Source: Bacillota bacterium
GTDB lineage: Bacteria; Bacillota; Sulfobacillia; Sulfobacillales; Sulfobacillaceae
Assembly: GCA_023512105.1 (NCBI GenBank)
Contig: JAIMAE010000004.1
Location: 1 to 52,415, forward strand
Reading direction: 5' to 3'
Length of the DNA: 52,415 nucleotides
Part shown: positions 42,371-50,971 of the stretch, piece by piece
Numbering within the stretch: the first letter of the stretch is position 1
How the letters are laid out: each line of letters begins with the position of its first letter
Program-made: the position numbers and the translations under genes
Notes under the pieces: generated by a model
What the model was told of the DNA's origin: nothing
Database searches by the model: none
The model's input: the letters and a program-made list of their open reading frames with translations, nothing else

Positions 42371-43216
42371 TCAATGCCCCTTTCTCCAACCGCGTAGCAC
42401 TTGGAAAAAGTTCCAGCCGAAGCGCCGAATCAGGCGCACCTTGCGCGTTCCCGTGGTCACCACCACCTCGTCCCCATCCTCCACCGGATACGCTTCCTGG
42501 CCATCGACCGTCACCATCGTCTCCCGATGCTCGGTGCGCACCCGCACCCGCACCGTCTTGTGGGCCGGAATCACCACCGAGCGGTCAAAGAAGGAATGGG
42601 GACAGATCGGGGTCATCACCATCACCTCGAGTTCCGGGGTGAGAATCGGCCCTCCGGCAGAGAGGGAATAGGCCGTGGAGCCGGTGGGAGTGGCCACGAT
42701 CACCCCATCCGCTGGATAGCTGGTGACAAACGCCTCGTCGACAAAGGTTTCTAAATGGATCAGGCGGGCAAATGGCCCCTTGGCCACCACCACATCGTTT
42801 AAGGCTTCCACCTGCTGCAGGGTCTGACCTTGGCGGACAATCCGGGCCGCCAACAGATTGCGCTCGTCCAGCAGGTACTCCCCGCGCAAGACGGCGCTGA
42901 AGGCGCGGAACAACTCCGGGACTTCCACCTCGGTGAGAAACCCGACGTGCCCGAGGTTGACCCCCAGCACCGGGACCTCGTAGGGCGCCACCCGTTTGGC
43001 CGCGTTGAGCAGGGTCCCATCGCCCCCCAGCACCACCGTCCAATCGATCCGGCCGAGCGCCTCCGGCCAATCGACCACCGCCAGCTCGGGGTGACCGAGC
43101 ACCCAGGCCGCCTCCTGCGGCATCACCGCCTCCACCTCGTGGCGTTCAAACCACGGCAAAATCTGCCCTAAGAGCCCTCGCACCTGCTCCTTCTCGGGAT
43201 TGGGCCAGATCAACAC
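42371..43216 (-). CDS. nadK: NAD kinase
   Basis: Phosphorylates NAD to NADP. The 281-residue protein contains the GGDGT motif (64-68), NLGHVGFLTE, ALNDVVVAKG and the long SYPADGVIVATPTGSTAYSL segment, then TVDGQEAYPV. The start at GTG 43216 has AAGG 5 bases upstream and gives MLIWPNPEKE; no better codon is in frame before it. It sits between tlyA and argR, the standard order in Bacillota. Confidence 0.95.
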   Translation of the reverse strand: MLIWPNPEKEQVRGLLGQILPWFERHEVEAVMPQEAAWVLGHPELAVVDWPEALGRIDWTVVLGGDGTLLNAAKRVAPYEVPVLGVNLGHVGFLTEVEVPELFRAFSAVLRGEYLLDERNLLAARIVRQGQTLQQVEALNDVVVAKGPFARLIHLETFVDEAFVTSYPADGVIVATPTGSTAYSLSAGGPILTPELEVMVMTPICPHSFFDRSVVIPAHKTVRVRVRTEHRETMVTVDGQEAYPVEDGDEVVVTTGTRKVRLIRRFGWNFFQVLRGWRKGH

Positions 43217-43229
43217 CCGGGCCTTGACT

Positions 43230-44069
43230 TCACTCGTCGCCAGCGCCCCCCTTATGCCAGGCGTCTTGCACCGCCTGGTCCACGTCCCCCGGTTGCCAAC
43301 GGCCCTGGCCCCCGACTTTCAACCAGGCCAAAAACTCGATGTTGCCCTGAGCCCCCCGAATCGGCGAGGGAATGAGGCCCAAGGGGGCCAGGCCCAGTTG
43401 CTGGGCGCGGGTGAGAACCTGTATCAGCACCTCCCGATGGACCGAGGCATCGCGCACCACGCCCCCTTTGCCGACCCGCTCCGGCCCGGCCTCAAACTGC
43501 GGCTTGATCAGCGCCACCACGTCCCCCTGGTCGCGCACCACCCTGAGCAAGGGCTCAAACATCCAGCGGATGCTGATGAAGGACACGTCGACCGACGCGG
43601 CGTCAAAAGGCGCTTTTCTGCCCAGTTGAGCCAGCGTCAGATAGCGGGCGTTGAGCCCTTCGTGGACCACCACCCGCGCATCCTGGCGCAGCGTCCAGGC
43701 CAACTGTCCCCGACCCACGTCCACCGCCCACACCCGCCGGGCCCCGTGCTGAAGCCAACAATCGGTAAAGCCTCCGGTGGAGGCCCCGAGGTCGACGATC
43801 TCCCAGCCCTGCGGATCGAGCTGAAATGCTCGCAAGGCGTATTCCAATTTTTGGCCACCGCGGCTGACGTAGCGCGATACCGGAGCCTCCACGCGGACGG
43901 GGACATCGGGTGGCACGGGCGTCCCCGCTTTGGTGACCATCCGTTCCCCGACCCGGACCCGCCCGGCCAAGATCAAGGCCTGGGCCTGACTGCGCGTGGG
44001 CGCCAGCCCTTCGCGGACCAGGCGGATATCCAACCGCTCCGCTCGCCCTACCGGGATGCTGGACGACAC
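43230..44069 (-). CDS. tlyA: TlyA family rRNA 2-O-methyltransferase/hemolysin-like
   Basis: An S4 RNA-binding domain (ERLDIRLVREGLAPTRSQAQ) is followed by an FtsJ-like methyltransferase: SAM site VDLGASTGGFTDCWLQHGA, then VVALIKPQFEAG with the catalytic Lys. TlyA methylates rRNA ribose in some bacteria and affects capreomycin sensitivity. The start is unsure: GTG 44069 gives 279 residues and overlaps dxs by 22 bases; TTG 44033 is nearer the S4 domain and follows GGCGAGCGGAG. Confidence 0.9.
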   Translation of the reverse strand: MSSSIPVGRAERLDIRLVREGLAPTRSQAQALILAGRVRVGERMVTKAGTPVPPDVPVRVEAPVSRYVSRGGQKLEYALRAFQLDPQGWEIVDLGASTGGFTDCWLQHGARRVWAVDVGRGQLAWTLRQDARVVVHEGLNARYLTLAQLGRKAPFDAASVDVSFISIRWMFEPLLRVVRDQGDVVALIKPQFEAGPERVGKGGVVRDASVHREVLIQVLTRAQQLGLAPLGLIPSPIRGAQGNIEFLAWLKVGGQGRWQPGDVDQAVQDAWHKGGAGDE

Positions 44070-45934
44070 TCTTTGCCGAGCCACGCCTCCACCCGCTCTG
44101 CAATCTTTTCGGCCGATAGGCCGTACAATGCCAGGTAATAATCTACCGGACCGTGGTCGATAAATTCGTCGGGCAACCCCAGGATCTGCACCGGAGTGCT
44201 GAAGCCCGCCTGGCTGACCCACTCCAGGACCGCGCTGCCAAACCCTCCCGCCGCCACGTGCTCTTCCACCGTCACCAAAAGGCGCGAGCGCCCGGCCGCC
44301 TCGGCCAGCATCTCGGTGTCTAGGGGCTTGAGGAAGCGGGCGTTGACCACCCCCACCCGGTACCCTTCGGCCGCCAAAAGGTCGGCCGCCTTCAAGGCCT
44401 GGTAGACGATCGGCCCAAAGCCGATCAAGGTCACGTCCTCCCCGCGGCGCAACCACTCCGCCTTGCCCCACGGCAAGGGTTCCAGGCTCCCGTTCCACGG
44501 CAGCCCGCGCCCCGAGCCTCGCGGGTAGCGAATCGCCACCGGCCCCGGCCGCTGGATCGCCGCCGCCAAAAGCCCGCGCAGCTCCGATTCGTCTTTGCCC
44601 ATGGCGATTTCCAGGTTGGGAATGGGTCGCAGGAAGGTCAGGTCAAACACCCCTTGATGGGTGGCCCCATCGGCCCCCACCAACCCCGCCCGGTCGATGG
44701 CGAACAGCACCGGTAAATTTTGATGGCAGACGTCGTGAATCAGCTGATCGTAGGCCCGCTGCAAGAACGTGCTGTACACGGCAAATACCGGCCGCATGCC
44801 GCTGGCCGCCAAACCCGCGGCAAAGGTGGCGGCGTGCTGTTCGGCGATCCCGACGTCAAAAAACCGGTCGGGATAGGCGCGGCCGAAGAGGTCCATCTTG
44901 GTGCCATCGGGCATGGCCGCGGTGATCGCCACCAACTCCGGGTGAGTCCGGCCTAGCTCGACTAAGGTCTCCGCGGCGACCTGGCTGTAACTCGGAGGCG
45001 CCGCGCCATCCCCCAACATCCGGCCAGAGGTGACCTCAAACGGCCCCGGTCCGTGAAAGCGGTCGGGATGGCGTTCGGCCGGGGGATAGCCGCGTCCCTT
45101 TTGGGTGATCACGTGCACCACCACCGGTTCCTCGACCGCCCGGGCGTTGTTTAAAACGGCGATCAGGTCGGCCAGGTCATGGCCATCCAACGGCCCAAAG
45201 TACCGAAACCCAAGCTCTTCAAACACGTTGCCGGAAAGCACGGCGTAGTGAATCAGGTCCTTCAACCGCTCCACCGTCCGCCGAAGCCGCCCGCCCACCA
45301 CCGGCACGTTCTCTAACAGCTGTTCAACCTCCTGTTTCAACCGGCTGTAGGCCGGAGCAGACCGGAGGTCGGTCAGGTAGCGGGAAAACGCGCCCACGTT
45401 GGGGGCGATCGACATCGAGTTGTCGTTGACCACTACGATCAATCGGGTCCGCAAATGCCCCGCCTGGTTCAACGCCTCCCAGGCCATCCCGGCGGTCAGG
45501 GCCCCATCGCCGATGATCGCCACCACGTGGTGGCGCTCCCCCTTGAGATCGCGGGCCACCGCCATGCCCAGGGCCGCCGACAAGGAGGTGGCGGCGTGCC
45601 CGGCCTCCCAGACGTCGTGCGGGCTTTCCGCGCGCTTGAGGAATCCCGACAAGCCGCCAAGCTGCCGCAAGGTGGGGAAGCGGTCCCGGCGCCCGGTCAC
45701 CAGTTTGTGGGCATAGGCCTGATGGCCGATATCCCACACCAGTTTGTCCTCCGGCGAGTGAAACACCCGATGCAAAGCCAAGGTCAGCTCCACCGTGCCC
45801 AAGCTGGCCCCCACGTGGCCGCCGCTGCGCGCGGTCGTCTCGATGATGAAGCTCCGGATCTCCTGGGCCAGCGCCTCCAACTGCTCGACGCTGAGTGCGC
45901 GCAGATCCTGGGGAGATTCAATCTGCTCCAACAC
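44048..45934 (-). CDS. dxs: 1-deoxy-D-xylulose-5-phosphate synthase
   Basis: First committed step of the MEP isoprenoid pathway: condenses pyruvate and glyceraldehyde-3-phosphate with thiamine diphosphate. The 628-residue protein is full length. Seen are GGHVGASLGTVELTLALH, WDIGHQAYAHK, the ThDP motif GDGALTAGMAWEALN, ending in NDNSMSI, and in the pyrimidine domain DRAGLVGADGATHQGVFD. GTG at 45934 has AGGGAGGAGGAG upstream. It follows ispA by 17 bases. Confidence 0.96.
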   Translation of the reverse strand: MLEQIESPQDLRALSVEQLEALAQEIRSFIIETTARSGGHVGASLGTVELTLALHRVFHSPEDKLVWDIGHQAYAHKLVTGRRDRFPTLRQLGGLSGFLKRAESPHDVWEAGHAATSLSAALGMAVARDLKGERHHVVAIIGDGALTAGMAWEALNQAGHLRTRLIVVVNDNSMSIAPNVGAFSRYLTDLRSAPAYSRLKQEVEQLLENVPVVGGRLRRTVERLKDLIHYAVLSGNVFEELGFRYFGPLDGHDLADLIAVLNNARAVEEPVVVHVITQKGRGYPPAERHPDRFHGPGPFEVTSGRMLGDGAAPPSYSQVAAETLVELGRTHPELVAITAAMPDGTKMDLFGRAYPDRFFDVGIAEQHAATFAAGLAASGMRPVFAVYSTFLQRAYDQLIHDVCHQNLPVLFAIDRAGLVGADGATHQGVFDLTFLRPIPNLEIAMGKDESELRGLLAAAIQRPGPVAIRYPRGSGRGLPWNGSLEPLPWGKAEWLRRGEDVTLIGFGPIVYQALKAADLLAAEGYRVGVVNARFLKPLDTEMLAEAAGRSRLLVTVEEHVAAGGFGSAVLEWVSQAGFSTPVQILGLPDEFIDHGPVDYYLALYGLSAEKIAERVEAWLGKECRPASR

Positions 45935-45951
45935 CCGGGCTCCTCCTCCCT

Positions 45952-46836
45952 TCAGCGCTCGCGGACCACCGCTTGATCCAGCAGGTAGCGGAGCGCATCC
46001 GCCTCCCGGCTTTCCCCCACCGCCGCCAGCGCCTGCTGGCGGTGATGCTCAGCCCATCGCCGCGACTGGTCCACCCCGACCAAGGCGGGGTAGGTCACCT
46101 TGCCGAGCGCCGCATCGCTGCCGGTGGCCTTGCCCAGCCGCTGGGCGTCGCCGACCACATTCAAAATATCATCGACGATCTGAAAAGCCAATCCGAAGTG
46201 CTCGCCGTATCGGCGCAGGCGCGCTTGGGCCTCTTGGTCTCCGGCTAGCAGCGCGGGCATCACCACCGCGGCGGTGATCAGCCGCCCGGTCTTGCGGGCG
46301 TGGATCGCCTCCACCGTGGAGAGGGTGGCCCCCTCCAGCTGAGCGCCCAAATCCGCCACCTGACCGGCGATCAACCCCTGACTGCCGGCGGCCCACGCCA
46401 GCTCCCGGATGGTGGCCAAGATCCGTTCAGGCAAAAACGGCGCCTCGGTGGCCGCCCCCAGGCACAAAAAGGCCTCGGTTAAGAGGGCGTCTCCGGCCAG
46501 GATGGCCATCGCCTCGCCAAAGACCCGGTGGGAAGTCGGACGCCCGCGCCGAAAGTCGTCGTTGTCCATCGCCGGCAGGTCGTCGTGTATCAGGGAGTAG
46601 GTGTGAATGTATTCCACCGCCAGCGCCCAGGGGCGCAAGACGACCTCCGGGATGCCCACGTAGCGGCCAGCCGCCAGGACCAACAAGGGCCGCAAGCGCT
46701 TCCCCCCGGCGGTCAGCGAGTAGCGCATGGCCTCGTGAATCCGTCCCCCCGGCGCCTCTTCGCGGTCCATGTCGGCCGCAATCCAGGCCTCCACCGCCTC
46801 CCGCCAGGTCCTGGCCCATCCCTCCATCGACTCCAC
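45952..46836 (-). CDS. ispA: Farnesyl diphosphate synthase (polyprenyl synthetase)
   Basis: Chain elongation from IPP and DMAPP to farnesyl diphosphate. The 294-residue enzyme has the first Asp-rich motif DDLPAMDNDDFRRGRP, second motif DDILNVVGD, and the GGKRLRPLLVL IPP-binding loop. GTG at 46836 follows the xseB stop without a gap and has GGGAG 9 bases upstream; ATG 46827 is an alternative. It belongs to the xseAB-ispA-dxs-tlyA operon typical of Bacillota. Confidence 0.95.
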   Translation of the reverse strand: MESMEGWARTWREAVEAWIAADMDREEAPGGRIHEAMRYSLTAGGKRLRPLLVLAAGRYVGIPEVVLRPWALAVEYIHTYSLIHDDLPAMDNDDFRRGRPTSHRVFGEAMAILAGDALLTEAFLCLGAATEAPFLPERILATIRELAWAAGSQGLIAGQVADLGAQLEGATLSTVEAIHARKTGRLITAAVVMPALLAGDQEAQARLRRYGEHFGLAFQIVDDILNVVGDAQRLGKATGSDAALGKVTYPALVGVDQSRRWAEHHRQQALAAVGESREADALRYLLDQAVVRER

Positions 46837-47049
46837 TTAGGCTTCTCCCACCAATGGCGGTTGGGCCAGCTCAGCCTCTGCCCGCGTCAGCAACTGGTCG
46901 GCGATCCGCACCAGGCGCTGGGCCTCTTTAAACAGCGCCATCCCTTCCGCCAGGGTCACCTGACCGCTCTCCAGCCGGCGGACGATTTCCTCCAGCCGGC
47001 TCATCACCGCCTCGTATTGGTCCAGTTCGATCGACTCCGGGTTGTCCAT
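46837..47049 (-). CDS. xseB: Exodeoxyribonuclease VII small subunit
   Basis: Helical 70-residue subunit that binds several copies to XseA. The typical LEEIVRRLESGQVTLAEGMALFKEAQRLVR pattern is present (read as LEEIVRRLESGQ and TLAEGMALFKEAQRL). ATG at 47049 has GGAGG about 9 bases upstream. It lies inside the 3 prime end of xseA: the two genes overlap by 122 bases in different frames. Confidence 0.93.
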   Translation of the reverse strand: MDNPESIELDQYEAVMSRLEEIVRRLESGQVTLAEGMALFKEAQRLVRIADQLLTRAEAELAQPPLVGEA

Positions 47050-48241
47050 CGCGTCGCGCCTCCACGTCCAAGGCCTGCATCCACCGACTCCCATTATACC
47101 AATGAACCTGATACCGCTGCCCCAAGACCACCTCCCGGTATCCGACCAGGTTTCCGCCCCGGTCGGTGACAAAGGCGTATCCCCGCTCCAGCGGGGCTTG
47201 GGGGTCGACCGCCAACAGGCGGCCCCGCAATCGCTCCCAAGCCAGCCGACGCTCGGCCAAAGCGCGCTCGAAGGCGCGGTCCTTCCGCTCTTCCAGCCGT
47301 TCCAAGCGAAAGCGCGCGGTCCGCCAAAACTCCTCGGGACGGGCCAACACCCCGCGTTCCGCCCATTGGCGCAGGCGCTCTCGGGCCTGGGCCAACAGCC
47401 GTACGGTCGCCATCTCCGCCCGACGGGCCAGCTCCCGCTGCCAGCTGAACAGCCGGTCGTATTCCGGTACCACCAATTCCGCTGCCGCGGACGGCGTCTC
47501 CGCCCGCAGGTCGGCCACCAGGTCGGTCAGCGTCACGTCGATTTGGTGGCCGACGGCGGACACCAAGGGCACTGGGCAGCGCGCCGCCGCCCGGACCACC
47601 CGCTCGTCGTTGAAGGCCATCAGGTCCTCTCGCGAGCCGCCCCCTCGCCCTAAAATGACCACGTCCACCGCCTCTTTGGAGACGGCCTGGAGCGCCGCCA
47701 CGATCGCCTCCGCCGCCTGCTCCCCTTGCACCAACACCGGGTAGAAGACGATGGGCATCGAGGGGAAGCGCCGCCGGACCACGGTTTCCACGTCAAAGCG
47801 CGCCGCCCCGGAAGGCGAGGTGATCAGTCCTACCGCCCGCGGCAGAAGCGGCAGTCGGCGCTTGGGCCGACTAAACAGCCCCTCTTGCTCCAGTTTCTGG
47901 CGCAGGGCTTCCAGCTGCCGGTAATGCCAGCCGGAGCCAAGTTCTTCCAAGGCGCTGACGTAGAGCTGGGTCTGCCCGTCGCGCTCAAACACCCCGAGCC
48001 GCCCGAAGGCGGCCACGGCCTGTCCATCTTGGGGACGAAAGCGAAGGCGTTCGGCGTCCTTGCGGAACATCACGCAGCGCAGCTGCGCCGAGGCGTCCTT
48101 TAACGTAAAGTACCAGTGCCCGGAAATGTGCGCCTTAACGCCGGACAGCTCGCCCTCCACCCACAGCGCCCGCCACTCGGGAACCCCCTCGACCAGCTGG
48201 CGCAGCGCCGCCACCAACCCGCTGACGGTCCACCGGGTCAT
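46928..48241 (-). CDS. xseA: Exodeoxyribonuclease VII large subunit
   Basis: Catalytic subunit that degrades single-stranded DNA into oligonucleotides. The 437-residue protein has the N-terminal OB fold (ALWVEGELSGVKAHISGHWYFTLKD in two parts), the catalytic core GLITSPSGAARFDVETVVRRRFP, VVILGRGGGSREDLMAFND and AVGHQIDVTLTDLVADLRAETPSAAAE, then a long helical region and a terminal beta strand block. The recognisable family end is near residue 375-380; about 60 further residues come from xseB sequence in another frame. ATG at 48241 overlaps the folD stop as ATGA with no Shine-Dalgarno. Confidence 0.93.
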   Translation of the reverse strand: MTRWTVSGLVAALRQLVEGVPEWRALWVEGELSGVKAHISGHWYFTLKDASAQLRCVMFRKDAERLRFRPQDGQAVAAFGRLGVFERDGQTQLYVSALEELGSGWHYRQLEALRQKLEQEGLFSRPKRRLPLLPRAVGLITSPSGAARFDVETVVRRRFPSMPIVFYPVLVQGEQAAEAIVAALQAVSKEAVDVVILGRGGGSREDLMAFNDERVVRAAARCPVPLVSAVGHQIDVTLTDLVADLRAETPSAAAELVVPEYDRLFSWQRELARRAEMATVRLLAQARERLRQWAERGVLARPEEFWRTARFRLERLEERKDRAFERALAERRLAWERLRGRLLAVDPQAPLERGYAFVTDRGGNLVGYREVVLGQRYQVHWYNGSRWMQALDVEARRDGQPGVDRTGPIRGGDEPAGGNRPPAGERSGDPGGRDGAV

Positions 48242-49116
48242 CGGGGGATTGCGCCGTCAGTCGGCCCCTGCCGCCGCCGGTAGGCCGTCCAGGTGTTGGC
48301 CAGCAGCATGGCCACCGTCATCGGCCCCACCCCACCCGGTACCGGGGTGATCCGACCGGCCACCGTTCGCACCCGCTCGTAGTCCACATCGCCGGCCAAG
48401 CCGTCCTCGGTGCGGTGAATCCCCACGTCGATCACGGTGGCCCCGGGGCGAACCCAGTCGGGACCGACCAGATGACGGCGCCCGGCCGCCACCACCAGCA
48501 CCTCGGCCTCGCGCGCATAGGCCGCCGGATCGGGGGTGCGGGAGTGGACGATGCTGACGCTGGCGTTGCGCTGCAGCAACAACAACGCCACCGGCAGGCC
48601 GACCAAGCGGCTACGCCCCACCACCACCGCCCGGCGACCGGCCAGCGGCACCTGGTAGTGGTCGAGCAGGGTCAAGATCCCACGGGGGGTGCACGGCACC
48701 AAGTAGGGCTCCCCGGCGCACAAGCGACCGAGATTGGTTACCGTCAAGCCGTCGACGTCCTTTTCCGGGTCTAAGACCTCCAGCACCCGGTCCGGGGAGA
48801 GGTGGCGAGGCAAGGGCAGCTGCACCAAGACTCCGTCCACGCTCGGGTCTTGATTCAGCCGCCGCACTTCCTCTAACAGGGCCGACTCGCTGACCTCCGC
48901 CGGCAGGTGGGTCTCTCGCGATTCCATCCCAATCGCCTCCGCCGCCCGGCGTTTGTTGCGGACGTAGACGGCGGAAGCTGGATCCTCTCCCACCCGGATG
49001 ACCGCCAAACACGGCCGCCGCCCTCCTGCCGCAACAGCCGCCGCGATCTCGTCTTTCAACCCCTTTCGAACCTGTTGGGCTACCAGATTGCCATCCATCA
49101 ACTCGGCCTCGGCCAT
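48238..49116 (-). CDS. folD: Methylenetetrahydrofolate dehydrogenase/cyclohydrolase
   Basis: Bifunctional enzyme of one-carbon metabolism. The 292-residue protein has the catalytic YVRNKRRAAEAIGM (Tyr and the Lys three residues on), VDGVLVQLPLPRHL, PEKDVDGLTVTNLGRL, CTPRGILTLL and VVVGRSRLVGLPVALLLL, ending PGGVGPMTVAMLLANT. ATG at 49116 has AAGGAG 8 bases upstream; a GTG at 49125 is too close. Followed by xseA with a 4-base overlap. Confidence 0.95.
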   Translation of the reverse strand: MAEAELMDGNLVAQQVRKGLKDEIAAAVAAGGRRPCLAVIRVGEDPASAVYVRNKRRAAEAIGMESRETHLPAEVSESALLEEVRRLNQDPSVDGVLVQLPLPRHLSPDRVLEVLDPEKDVDGLTVTNLGRLCAGEPYLVPCTPRGILTLLDHYQVPLAGRRAVVVGRSRLVGLPVALLLLQRNASVSIVHSRTPDPAAYAREAEVLVVAAGRRHLVGPDWVRPGATVIDVGIHRTEDGLAGDVDYERVRTVAGRITPVPGGVGPMTVAMLLANTWTAYRRRQGPTDGAIPR

Positions 49117-49135
49117 TGCCTTCACTCCTTCTGTC

Positions 49136-50107
49136 TCACCGGTTGCTTTGATTCGCCAAAAGCGCGTCCAGCCCCACCCACGCGACTCCCACGGCGTTGT
49201 CTCGGCTTAACTCGGGGCTGGCAAAACGCAGTTGAAATCCCCGCGGGGCCAGGCGCTGCTCTAATACGTGACGCAGCCGGAAATTGGCCGCCACCCCTCC
49301 CACCACCCACAACAGGCCAGGGGAGGCCGCCGCCTCGACCAGTTGGCTGATCGCCAGGGCCAAGGTCTCTTGCAGCAGCGCCGCCACCTCGGCAGCCGGC
49401 TGGCCCGCGGCGATCCGCCGTTTTAACTCGGCCTCGGGACCGGAAAGGCTGATCCACCAGCTCCCCTCCTTCCGCCACGGTCGGGCGCAGGGCAGCGGAG
49501 CCGGAGGGGCAACCTCGCCGGCCAGCCGTTCCAGGGCCGGCCCGGCCGGAAACCCCAGCCCCAAGGCCACCCCGATCCGGTCGACCAGCTGCCCGACGTA
49601 CAGATCGGCCGAGGTCCCGACCTCCTCGATGGCAAAGCCGCCCTCGGCGCGAGGCGTCGCCCACAAAAGCTCGGTGGTTCCCCCCGAGAGGTGAAGCGCC
49701 CAGAACGGGGCGTCGGGGACCCCCTCGAGCCCTAGGGCCGCGCGCAGATGTCCTTCCTGGTGGGAGGTGGTAAAGAGCGGCACCTCCAGGGCCCGGGCCA
49801 GCACCCGGGCAAAACCTAGGCCGGCCATAAACGTGGGGAGATAGGAGTCGGGCTTCGGCCGCGGTCGCGCCGAGGCCGCCACCGCCGCCAGCCGGGAGGC
49901 GGGCAGGGCTTGGGCGACGGCGTCCCAAAGCTCGGGCAACTGGCGAATATGGTGAAACACCGCCTCCTGGGGCCGCACCCCGCGCCGACCCTGGGGCACC
50001 GCGACCAGGCGGCGGACGTCGCAGCGGATGGTGGACTCGCCGACCACCGCCAATGAGGTGGTGTAGGCGCTGGTGTCCACCCCAAGCACCCAATGCGCTG
50101 AGTTCAC
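49136..50107 (-). CDS. TsaD/Kae1-like (M22 glycoprotease family) paralogue
   Basis: ASKHA-fold protein of 323 residues. It has the first phosphate loop VLGVDTSAYTTSLAVV, the metal-site TSHQEGHLRAAL (His-X-X-Gly-His), LHLSGGTTELL and VVGGVAANFRLR. TsaD itself has a Cys-Asp-Asp-Thr loop (ETSCDDT); the AYTTS form marks a separate family known from Clostridia-like genomes that often sits near nusB/xseA. It may bind ATP and iron and modify an unknown target. GTG at 50107 overlaps the nusB stop as GTGA. Confidence 0.8.
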   Translation of the reverse strand: MNSAHWVLGVDTSAYTTSLAVVGESTIRCDVRRLVAVPQGRRGVRPQEAVFHHIRQLPELWDAVAQALPASRLAAVAASARPRPKPDSYLPTFMAGLGFARVLARALEVPLFTTSHQEGHLRAALGLEGVPDAPFWALHLSGGTTELLWATPRAEGGFAIEEVGTSADLYVGQLVDRIGVALGLGFPAGPALERLAGEVAPPAPLPCARPWRKEGSWWISLSGPEAELKRRIAAGQPAAEVAALLQETLALAISQLVEAAASPGLLWVVGGVAANFRLRHVLEQRLAPRGFQLRFASPELSRDNAVGVAWVGLDALLANQSNR

Positions 50108-50517
50108 GATCCCGCCTCTTCGGGCCGCAGACGCCGAGCCAACGTGGCCAGCACCCCGTTGATGAAGCGCTTGCCCTCGGGGGTGCTGTAGGTTTCGGCC
50201 AGCTCGACCGCTTCATCGATGATCACCGACAGCGGGACCTCGGGCTCCCACCCCAGCTCGAAAGTGGCCAGGCGGAGGATGTTGCGGTCCACCGTGGGCA
50301 TTCGCGACACCTTCCAGCCGATGGCCGCACTTTCGATCGCCTGGTCGATCTCGGCCCGGCGCTCCAAGGTCCCTTTGACCAGATTGGTCACAAACGGCCG
50401 GTCGCCGCGGCGCACCTCGGCGAGCCCCCGCTCGATCAACCCCTCCAGCTCGGGGTGTGCCAAGTCTTCTTCGAACAACATCTTCAGCGCGGCGATGCGT
50501 CCGCGATGGCGCGGCAT
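50104..50517 (-). CDS. nusB: Transcription antitermination factor NusB
   Basis: Binds boxA RNA with NusE (S10) in rRNA antitermination. The 137-residue all-helical protein has RIAALKMLFEEDLAH near the start, and PTVDRNILRLATFEL with VPLSVIIDEAVELAETYSTPEGKRFINGVL (two runs) near the end. ATG at 50517 has GGAAGGGAAG upstream. It follows the Asp23-like gene with a 26-base gap. Confidence 0.95.
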   Translation of the reverse strand: MPRHRGRIAALKMLFEEDLAHPELEGLIERGLAEVRRGDRPFVTNLVKGTLERRAEIDQAIESAAIGWKVSRMPTVDRNILRLATFELGWEPEVPLSVIIDEAVELAETYSTPEGKRFINGVLATLARRLRPEEAGS

Positions 50518-50543
50518 CTTCCCTTCCTTTCCCCCAAGCCTCG

Positions 50544-50951
50544 CTAGCTGCCGTTGCCGGTCGCAGGAGAGGACGCGGCATTGCGGGGTCGGGTGGCGAA
50601 GGACACACCCTGGATATGGATCGCCACCTCGGTGACCCGAAGCCCGGTCATCGCCTCCACCATCCGCTTGACCCGCTCTTGGACGCGCTGGGCCACCTCA
50701 GGAATCCGACTGCCGTAGGCGATCACCAGGTACAGCGACAAGGTCATCTCCTGACCCGCGCGCTCCACCCGCACTCCGCGGGTGGCCGAGCGACGCCCCA
50801 ACATCTCCCCCAAATTCCCCACCAAGCCCGGGCTGAAGCCGACCACCCCATCCACCTGACTGGCGGCGATGGCCGCGATCGCTCCGATTACCTCGTGGTC
50901 CACCTGGACGGTGGTCGCCGGCTGAGTAGATGTTGCCGCCTGCTCTGCCAT
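50544..50951 (-). CDS. Asp23/Gls24 family protein (YqhY-like)
   Basis: A 135-residue envelope-stress-type protein. The core includes VDHEVIGAIAAIAASQVDG, VRVERAGQEMTLSLYLVIAYG and VQERVKRMVEAMTGLRVTEVAIHIQGV (last run read as VQERVKRMVEAM and TGLRVTEVAIHIQGV). In Bacillus YqhY lies directly after accC and helps limit acetyl-CoA carboxylase activity; the same order is seen here. ATG at 50951 has AAGGAG 6 bases upstream. Confidence 0.9.
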   Translation of the reverse strand: MAEQAATSTQPATTVQVDHEVIGAIAAIAASQVDGVVGFSPGLVGNLGEMLGRRSATRGVRVERAGQEMTLSLYLVIAYGSRIPEVAQRVQERVKRMVEAMTGLRVTEVAIHIQGVSFATRPRNAASSPATGNGS

Positions 50952-50971
50952 CTCCCGCTCCTTCCCGAGCC

